Assembly: GCA_003512125.1 (NCBI GenBank)
Contig: DOSQ01000051.1
Coordinates: 1 to 11,494 of the forward strand
Length of the DNA: 11,494 nt
Source of the DNA: Acidaminococcaceae bacterium
GTDB lineage: Bacteria; Bacillota; Negativicutes; Acidaminococcales; Acidaminococcaceae
Direction: 5' to 3'
Shown: piece after piece, positions 7,164-11,494 of the stretch
How the letters are laid out: the number at the start of each line of letters is the position of its first letter
How positions within the stretch are numbered: the stretch's first letter is position 1
The notes under the pieces: model-generated
What the model was told of the DNA's origin: nothing
The model's input: only the letters and a program-made list of their open reading frames with translations
Databases searched by the model: none
Translations under genes and position numbers: made by a program

Positions 7164-8063
7164 ATGCTCAAAAGCATGACCGGTTTTGGCCGGGGATGTT
7201 ATGAAGAAGAAAACTTTTCTGTTACGGTGGAGATCAAATCTGTCAACCACCGTTACAATGAAACGGCAATCCGTTTACCCCATTTTCTGAACCCGCTGGA
7301 AGACAGGATCCGCAAAACGATTCTGTCTTCTGTATCCAGAGGCCGTATTGATGTTTTCGTAACAGCCAGATATACGGATCAGGGCGCAGTGAATGTTACC
7401 GTGGATAAATCGCTGGCCGCTGCGTACCATGCAGCGCTGCAGGAAGTGGGGCAGGCGATCGGCATCGCGTCTCCTTCCATCAGCGAGCAGGCAGAGATCC
7501 TGTATCTGGCCCGTTGCCCGGAAGTGATTACAGCCAAAGAAGGGCTGTTTGACTGCGACGCTTACTGGCCCAAAATCAAACAGGCTGTGGATCAGGCGGT
7601 GGAAGCGCTGGTAGCCATGCGGGAGGCAGAAGGCAATCATATTGCAGCAGACTTCCGCAAACGGCTGGAGTTAATTGAAAATAACGTATTGGAAATCGAA
7701 AAGCGTTCTCCGCAGGTAGTGGCGGAATATCAGGCAAAACTGAGCGAAAGGCTGGATGCATTGCTGGCTGACAAAAAGATCACAGCCGATCCGGACCGTG
7801 TGCTGCAGGAGGTTGCCATTTTTGCGGACCGGACAGCCATCACAGAGGAAATCGTACGGCTGAAAAGCCATATCCGGCAGTTCCGTGTGATTCTGGAAAG
7901 CGGACAGCCGGTGGGGCGCAAGCTTGACTTCCTTGTGCAGGAATTCAACAGGGAAGCCAATACGATTGCGTCCAAAGCCAATGACTTTGAACTGGCAAAA
8001 ACCGTGGTGGATGTGAAAGCCGAGATTGAAAAAGTCCGGGAACAGGTCCAGAATATTGAATGA
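7164..8063 (+). CDS. yicC: YicC family endoribonuclease
   Basis: A 299-residue cytoplasmic protein, close to the 287-293 residues usual for the family (B. subtilis YloC). The conserved N-terminus M-L-K-S-M-T-G-F-G-R-G and the C-terminal DUF1732 block G-R-K-L-D-F-L-V-Q-E-F-N-R-E-A-N from residue 251, followed by S-K-A-N-D, are both present and intact. YicC proteins are oligomeric metal-dependent endoribonucleases that act on structured or small RNAs. The start has AGGAGG at 7150-7155. It is followed after 18 nt by remA and then gmk and rpoZ, the arrangement conserved in Bacillota. Confidence 0.95.
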   Translation: MLKSMTGFGRGCYEEENFSVTVEIKSVNHRYNETAIRLPHFLNPLEDRIRKTILSSVSRGRIDVFVTARYTDQGAVNVTVDKSLAAAYHAALQEVGQAIGIASPSISEQAEILYLARCPEVITAKEGLFDCDAYWPKIKQAVDQAVEALVAMREAEGNHIAADFRKRLELIENNVLEIEKRSPQVVAEYQAKLSERLDALLADKKITADPDRVLQEVAIFADRTAITEEIVRLKSHIRQFRVILESGQPVGRKLDFLVQEFNREANTIASKANDFELAKTVVDVKAEIEKVREQVQNIE

Positions 8064-8081
8064 TAATGAACAGGAGCAGTT

Positions 8082-8342
8082 ATGGGTATTAAGATGATCA
8101 ATATCGGTTTTGGCAATATCGTTTCTGCCAATCGCATCGTCGCGGTGATCAGCCCGGAATCGGCGCCGGTCAAACGCATTATTTCCGAGGCGAGGGACAG
8201 GGGGCTGCTGATCGATGCGACATACGGAAGAAAGACCCGGGCCGTTATCATAGCAGACAGCAGCCATGTAATATTGTCTGCGATACAGCCGGAAACAGTT
8301 GCGAATCGTTTTGATTCCGAAACGGAGGAAACAGAGCCATGA
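8082..8342 (+). CDS. remA: RemA/DUF370 DNA-binding regulator
   Basis: An 86-residue protein matching RemA (formerly YlzA/DUF370) over nearly its whole length, including N-I-G-F-G-N-I-V-S-A-N-R, S-P-E-S-A-P and D-A-T-Y-G-R. In B. subtilis RemA is a ring-forming DNA-binding protein that activates biofilm-matrix and osmolyte genes. Residues Arg18, Pro29 and Arg50, important there, are conserved; position 51 is Lys in place of Arg, a conservative change. The start ATG 8082 has CAGGAG at 8071-8076. The last four bases overlap the gmk start (ATGA at 8339-8342), and the gmk RBS (GGAGG at 8324-8328) lies inside remA, so translation is coupled. Its targets in this organism cannot be read from the window. 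Confidence 0.95.
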   Translation: MGIKMINIGFGNIVSANRIVAVISPESAPVKRIISEARDRGLLIDATYGRKTRAVIIADSSHVILSAIQPETVANRFDSETEETEP

Positions 8343-8977
8343 CGGAGAAGAAGCCAAGAGTGCCCCAGGGACTGCTGCTGGTGGTGTCCGGTCCCAGCGG
8401 TGCAGGGAAGGGGACCATCTGCGGTATATTAAGGGAAAAACTGCCGGAACTTGCCTACTCGGTTTCCGTTACGACGCGTGCGCCCCGGGAAGGGGAAGTG
8501 GATGGCAGGGACTATTTCTTTAAAACCGTTGAAGAAGTCAAGAACATGATCTTCCGGGGCGAATTGCTTGAGTATGCCCAGGTATACGGGAATTATTACG
8601 GGACGCCGAAACCTTACGTGATGAATTTACTGAACGAAGGCAGGGACGTTTTGCTGGAGATAGATATCCAGGGCGCGCTCCAGATCAAAAAAGTGTTTCC
8701 GGACGGGGTGTTTGTGTTTGTTACGCCCCCGTCGCTGGAGGAGCTGCGGGCGCGGATCTATAAGCGGGGCAAAGACGAACCGGCTGTTATAGAGAAACGG
8801 CTGAAAGAAGCAGGCAGCGAACTGAAATATGCCAGCAAGTATGATTATATTATCGTAAACGATGTGGCGGAAAAAGCGGCTGCCCGTGTACTGACCCTGC
8901 TGGAAGCAGAACGGTACCGTGCCGGCCGGACATATTTTATTGTGGACGAGATCATCAATCCGGGTAAAGCGGAGTAA
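8339..8977 (+). CDS. gmk: Guanylate kinase
   Basis: This 212-residue enzyme phosphorylates GMP (and dGMP) to GDP with ATP in the cytoplasm, essential for GTP synthesis and for recycling guanine nucleotides. The P-loop G-P-S-G-A-G-K-G-T is at 18-26. The GMP-binding segment S-V-T-T-R-A-P-R at 43-50 leads into G-E-V-D-G-R-D-Y-F-F at 52-61. Also visible are the conserved E-Y-A-x-V-Y-G-N-Y-Y-G-T stretch, the E-I-D-I-Q-G-A region and a lid with R-x-x-x-R-G. The length is normal for the family (about 205-210). It starts inside the remA stop codon and is followed after 23 nt by rpoZ. Confidence 0.97.
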   Translation: MTEKKPRVPQGLLLVVSGPSGAGKGTICGILREKLPELAYSVSVTTRAPREGEVDGRDYFFKTVEEVKNMIFRGELLEYAQVYGNYYGTPKPYVMNLLNEGRDVLLEIDIQGALQIKKVFPDGVFVFVTPPSLEELRARIYKRGKDEPAVIEKRLKEAGSELKYASKYDYIIVNDVAEKAAARVLTLLEAERYRAGRTYFIVDEIINPGKAE

Positions 8978-9000
8978 TTATTTACAGGAGGCAGATAACA

Positions 9001-9204
9001 ATGAGCATGGTAGATCCTTCTATCGATAAGTTGGCGGAAATGGTAGACAGTAAATACACCCTGGCGATTCTGGCAGCCAAACGGGCACGTGAGCTGACAA
9101 AGCCGGGGAAGTCCCAGGGAGAAAAAGAAGTCGGGGAAAAGGAAGTCAGCATCGCGCTGAAAGAAGTCGGTGAGAGAAAAATAACCTACACCCGCAAAAA
9201 ATAA
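9001..9204 (+). CDS. rpoZ: DNA-directed RNA polymerase subunit omega
   Basis: This 67-residue protein is the usual size of Bacillota omega. The family core is clear: a helix K-Y-T-L-A-I-L-A-A-K-R-A-R-E-L-T after the N-terminal P-S-I-D-K-L, then S-I-A-L-K-E-V and a basic end. Omega binds the C-terminal tail of beta-prime and aids polymerase assembly and stability. AGGAGG at 8986-8991 precedes ATG 9001. Between the two helices it has a short charged stretch with E-K-E-V-G repeated imperfectly (E-K-E-V-G, E-K-E-V-S, L-K-E-V-G), probably a harmless linker expansion. It lies between gmk and coaBC, 12 nt from the latter. Confidence 0.95.
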   Translation: MSMVDPSIDKLAEMVDSKYTLAILAAKRARELTKPGKSQGEKEVGEKEVSIALKEVGERKITYTRKK

Positions 9205-9216
9205 CGGAGAAATAAT

Positions 9217-10422
9217 ATGCTTAAAGGAAAAAAGATTGTACTTGGGGTAACCGGCGGTATCGCTATCTATAAAGCGGTCGATCTTGTCAGCAAACTGCGT
9301 AAACAGGGGGCAGAGGTCCGTGTCGTGATGACAGAGCATGCGGCAAAATTTGTTTCCCCTCTTCTTTTTGCCGAAATCAGCGGACATAAATGCGCTGTTT
9401 CCATGTGGGACGGCCGGGATGAATTTAATGTAGAGCATATTGCGCTGGCCAACTGGGGAGATTTGCTGCTGGTAGCGCCGGCGACGGCAAACATTCTTGC
9501 CAAAATGGCCTGCGGGCTGGCGGATGACCTGCTGAGTACGGTGATCCTTGCAGCCCCGTGTCCGAAAATCGTATGTCCCGCTATGAACACAGGTATGTAT
9601 GAAAACGTGGCGACACAGGAAAACCTGAAGACCCTGGCAGGCCGCGGTATAGCGGTCATGGAACCGGGCAGCGGGGAACTGGCCTGCGGCACAACTGGCG
9701 CGGGAAGGCTCCCGGAAGTGCCGGAGATCATTGCCTATCTGGAACGTTTTCTTGCACAGCGTGAAGGAGATATGCGCGGCCTTAAGGTGATGGTCACCGC
9801 AGCAGGTACGCGGGAGCCCATTGACCCGGTGCGCTTTGTGGGAAACCGGAGCAGCGGGAAGATGGGATATTCCATTGCCAGGCAGGCGTTGCTGCGGGGC
9901 GCGGACGTGACCCTGATCACCGGGCCTTCCGCCTTGACGCCGCCGCCCTATGCAAAGGTGGTGCGCGTGGAAACCACGAAGCAGATGCTGGATGCCTGTC
10001 TCGCCGTGTATCCGGATACGGATATCGTTATCAAAGCGGCGGCGGTTGCCGATTTCAAACCCCGCTCGGTAGCGGACCAGAAAATCAAGAAGATCCATCC
10101 GGAAGACGGGATGACCATTGTGATGGACCAGAATCCGGATATTTTAAAGACCCTTGGCGGTATGAAGAAACAGCAGTTCCTGGTAGGCTTTGCGGCAGAA
10201 ACACAAAACCTGCTGGAAAATGCGGCCAATAAAGTAAAAAAGAAGAATCTGGATATGATCGTCGCCAATGATGTATCCCTGAAAGGCGCCGGCTTTAATA
10301 CGGACACCAACATTGTCAAGTTTTTATATCCGGATGGAACGGTGGAAGCGCTGCAGATCCTTTCCAAGGATGAAGTGGCGTCCATCCTGTTAGACCGGGT
10401 TATGGAAAAACGGAACCGCTGA
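9217..10422 (+). CDS. coaBC: Bifunctional phosphopantothenoylcysteine decarboxylase/synthetase
   Basis: A 401-residue fused enzyme catalysing two steps of coenzyme A synthesis: CTP-dependent joining of 4'-phosphopantothenate with cysteine (CoaB, C-terminal) and FMN-dependent decarboxylation of the product to 4'-phosphopantetheine (CoaC, N-terminal). CoaC (about 1-185) shows G-V-T-G-G-I-A at 10-16, catalytic His74, A-P-A-T-A-N, P-A-M-N at 121-124 and A-C-G with Cys157 in the substrate flap. CoaB starts near 188 with V-T-A-A-G-T-R-E-P-I-D-P-V-R and N-R-S-S-G-K-M-G, and has A-A-A-V-A-D-F and K-I-K-K from Lys289. These match the E. coli Dfp layout. The RBS is CGGAGA at about 9204-9209. It is the last gene of the operon; no strong terminator follows before the metK promoter. 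Confidence 0.97.
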   Translation: MLKGKKIVLGVTGGIAIYKAVDLVSKLRKQGAEVRVVMTEHAAKFVSPLLFAEISGHKCAVSMWDGRDEFNVEHIALANWGDLLLVAPATANILAKMACGLADDLLSTVILAAPCPKIVCPAMNTGMYENVATQENLKTLAGRGIAVMEPGSGELACGTTGAGRLPEVPEIIAYLERFLAQREGDMRGLKVMVTAAGTREPIDPVRFVGNRSSGKMGYSIARQALLRGADVTLITGPSALTPPPYAKVVRVETTKQMLDACLAVYPDTDIVIKAAAVADFKPRSVADQKIKKIHPEDGMTIVMDQNPDILKTLGGMKKQQFLVGFAAETQNLLENAANKVKKKNLDMIVANDVSLKGAGFNTDTNIVKFLYPDGTVEALQILSKDEVASILLDRVMEKRNR

Positions 10423-10424
10423 CG

Positions 10425-10442
10425 GTGTGAAATTCGTGTGAA
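10425..10442 (+). repeat. Direct repeat GTGTGAA-N4-GTGTGAA upstream of the metK promoter
   Basis: Two identical heptamers at 10425-10431 and 10436-10442 have an 11-bp period, about one helical turn. They begin three bases after the coaBC stop and end 5 bp before the -35 element. The position suits a regulator binding one face of the DNA, but two short repeats can also arise by chance. Confidence 0.4.
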
Positions 10443-10446
10443 CCGG

Positions 10447-10474
10447 TTGCATTACAGGATTTTTCTGTTATAAT
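10447..10474 (+). promoter_or_regulatory. metK promoter
   Basis: TTGCAT (10447-10452) is followed after 16 nt by consensus TATAAT (10469-10474). A TGT just before the -10 makes it an extended -10 (T10466, G10467). Transcription would begin near 10481, some 15 nt before the riboswitch P1 stem, as expected for an S-box leader. Confidence 0.8.
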
Positions 10475-10493
10475 AATACCGATAATTGAATAA

Positions 10494-10594
10494 AGCTCAT
10501 CACGAGCGGCGGAGGGAACTGGCCCAGTGAAGCCGCAGCAACCATTGCTTTGTCAAACGGTGCTAAGTCCTTACGAGAAATCGCAAGATGAGAA
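10494..10594 (+). promoter_or_regulatory. SAM-I (S-box) riboswitch aptamer
   Basis: This aptamer binds S-adenosylmethionine and lowers expression of the downstream SAM synthetase gene. Core sequences are present: GGAGGGAACTGGCCC at 10511-10525, TGAAGCC, GCAACC and GGTGCTAA. Helices can be drawn: P1 CTCATC 10496-10501 with GATGAG 10587-10592; P2 GCGGC 10506-10510 with GCCGC 10532-10536; P3 GCAACC 10538-10543 with GGTGC 10559-10563 (one bulged A); P4 CGA 10574-10576 with TCG 10581-10583, capped by a GAAA tetraloop and extended by CTT/AAG across a mismatch. The kink-turn GGA/GA elements lie in the P2 segment. The layout is SAM-I; SAM-II and SAM-III lack these elements. Confidence 0.97.
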
Positions 10595-10610
10595 CTGTTC
10601 TGCAGATTCA

Positions 10611-10643
10611 GATGCTCTCACGTGTGCGAGGGCATCTTTTTTT
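10611..10643 (+). terminator. Riboswitch-controlled intrinsic terminator
   Basis: The 9-bp stem GATGCTCTC (10611-10619) with GAGGGCATC (10628-10636) contains one G-U pair and is followed by seven T (10637-10643). With SAM bound, P1 is closed and this hairpin forms, stopping transcription. Without SAM, TGAGA at 10589-10593, taken from the 3' side of P1, can pair with TCTCA at 10616-10620 and break the terminator, letting polymerase reach metK. Confidence 0.93.
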
Positions 10644-10679
10644 GTTAACAGAAAAAATGATGAAAAGAATGTTGATTTA

Positions 10680-10714
10680 TACCCGGGCAGGCCAGTAGTC
10701 CGGGGTACAGCCTG
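10680..10714 (+). other. Post-terminator leader segment with two mutually exclusive hairpins before the metK RBS
   Basis: Hairpin A pairs CCCGG (10682-10686) with CCGGG (10700-10704), extendable by TA/TA over one bulged G. Hairpin B pairs CAGGC (10688-10692) with GCCTG (10710-10714). B ends one base before the AAAGGAG RBS (10715-10721), and the two nest so that both cannot form fully. The rest of 10644-10729 is A-rich and featureless. Confidence 0.35.
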
Positions 10715-10729
10715 AAAGGAGAAGCGAAC

Positions 10730-11494
10730 ATGCGCAAATTATTTACCTCTGAATCTGTTACGGAAGGACATCCGGATAAGATTGCCGATCAGATCTCTGA
10801 CGCGATCCTGGATGCGATTTTAGAAAAAGACCCGGAAGGGCGGGTTGCCTGTGAAACGGTAGTAGCTACCGGCCAGATCCATATTGTAGGGGAAATTTCC
10901 ACTACCTGTTTTGTAGACATTCCCAAAATTGCCAGGGATACCGTGCTGGGCATCGGGTATGACCGGGCGAAATACGGTTTTGACGGATCCACCTGCGGCG
11001 TCCTGATTTCCATTGACGAACAGTCCGGTGATATTGCCATGGGTGTGAACAAATCACTGGAAGCCAAAGAAGGCTCCGCTGCGGAAGATGAAACCGGCGC
11101 CGGCGACCAGGGCATGATGTTCGGGTACGCCTGCGATGAAACACCGGAACTGATGCCGCTTCCGATCTCACTGGCCCATAAGCTGGCCCGCCGTCTGACC
11201 GAAGTCCGCAAAAATAAAACCCTGACCTATCTCCGTCCTGACGGGAAAACCCAGGTTACGGTAGAGTATGAAGATGAAAAACCGGTACGGGTGGATACCA
11301 TTGTAATTTCCACACAGCACGATCCCGATGCGACCCAGGAGCAGATCCGCAAGGACATGATCGAGAAAGTTATCAAAGAAGTTGTGCCTGCGGAACTGCT
11401 GGACGAGAACACCAAATATTTCATTAATCCGACCGGCCGTTTTGTAATCGGCGGGCCCCAGGGCGACAGCGGCCTGACCGGACGCAAGATCATC
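10730..11494 (+). CDS. metK: S-adenosylmethionine synthetase, N-terminal 255 codons (runs off window)
   Basis: MetK makes S-adenosylmethionine from methionine and ATP in the cytoplasm, releasing phosphate and pyrophosphate. The open frame starts at ATG 10730, with AAAGGAG at 10715-10721, and is still open at the window edge, so about two thirds of the usual 385-400 residues are visible. Catalytic His14 and Asp16 are in T-S-E-S-V-T-E-G-H-P-D-K, and Lys17 follows. The first family signature G-A-G-D-Q-G-M-M-F-G-Y-A begins at residue 123. The segment T-G-R-F-V-I-G-G-P-Q-G-D-S-G-L-T-G-R-K begins near 235; the second signature (G-G-G-A-F-S-G-K-D) lies beyond the window. It is controlled by the SAM-I riboswitch in its leader, giving feedback by its product. 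Confidence 0.97.
   Translation, partial: MRKLFTSESVTEGHPDKIADQISDAILDAILEKDPEGRVACETVVATGQIHIVGEISTTCFVDIPKIARDTVLGIGYDRAKYGFDGSTCGVLISIDEQSGDIAMGVNKSLEAKEGSAAEDETGAGDQGMMFGYACDETPELMPLPISLAHKLARRLTEVRKNKTLTYLRPDGKTQVTVEYEDEKPVRVDTIVISTQHDPDATQEQIRKDMIEKVIKEVVPAELLDENTKYFINPTGRFVIGGPQGDSGLTGRKII

Noticed and set aside
7671..8357. Open frame antisense to yicC and remA
   Set aside because: Both sense genes are confidently recognised; the antisense product has no motif and no RBS.
8845..10098. Long open frame antisense to rpoZ and coaBC
   Set aside because: Its translation is rich in Cys, His, Arg and Phe without domain sense; it is a shadow of coaBC, whose catalytic motifs are all intact.
10527..10715. 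62-codon ORF across the metK leader
   Set aside because: It runs through the aptamer, terminator and U-tract; the structured RNA explains the sequence and no RBS is present.
1..11494. Defence, mobile or CRISPR system
   Set aside because: No transposase, integrase, phage gene, toxin-antitoxin pair, direct-repeat array or compositional break was seen.

Overview
The window reads as ordinary, compact chromosomal DNA of a Bacillota bacterium of roughly balanced GC content. The strongest clue is the block yicC-remA-gmk-rpoZ-coaBC lying next to rqcH (NFACT), the arrangement known from Bacillus subtilis (yloA ... yloC-remA-gmk-rpoZ-coaBC). A SAM-I (S-box) riboswitch in front of metK and strong AGGAGG-type ribosome binding sites fit the same phylum. 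The class Negativicutes is my guess from overall gene order and composition; nothing here proves it. I see no mobile element, CRISPR array, tRNA or rRNA, and no convincing undescribed system.

Layout. (1) Positions 1-3030 hold the end of an importer operon on the + strand: the C-terminal tail of a probable solute-binding protein, a 12-bp hairpin, a CysA/FbpC-type ATPase, and a fused two-domain permease of the ferric-iron (FbpB/AfuB) type. ATPase and permease overlap by ATGA. (2) Positions 3031-4500 hold two + strand genes of unknown function: a small protein with a glycine-rich hydrophobic patch behind an extended -10 promoter, and a lipoprotein with two BamE-like motifs. They end at a strong hairpin that can terminate transcription from both sides. 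(3) Positions 4573-6324 (- strand) carry rqcH, the ribosome quality control factor. (4) From a divergent promoter region at 6325-6465 a tight + strand operon runs to 10422: an unrecognised exported protein, yicC (RNase), remA (DNA-binding regulator), gmk (GMP kinase), rpoZ (RNA polymerase omega) and coaBC (CoA synthesis). (5) Positions 10423-10729 form the metK leader: promoter, SAM-I aptamer, antiterminator/terminator and an extra alternative-hairpin segment before the RBS. metK starts at 10730 and runs off the window after 255 codons.

How the genes fit together. The importer supplies a substrate, probably ferric iron. The 6466-10422 operon joins nucleotide, RNA and coenzyme housekeeping with a matrix/osmolyte regulator. 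metK has its own transcription unit and is controlled by its product, SAM. The parts most worth a second look are the three uncharacterised proteins and the regulatory architecture of the intergenic regions.
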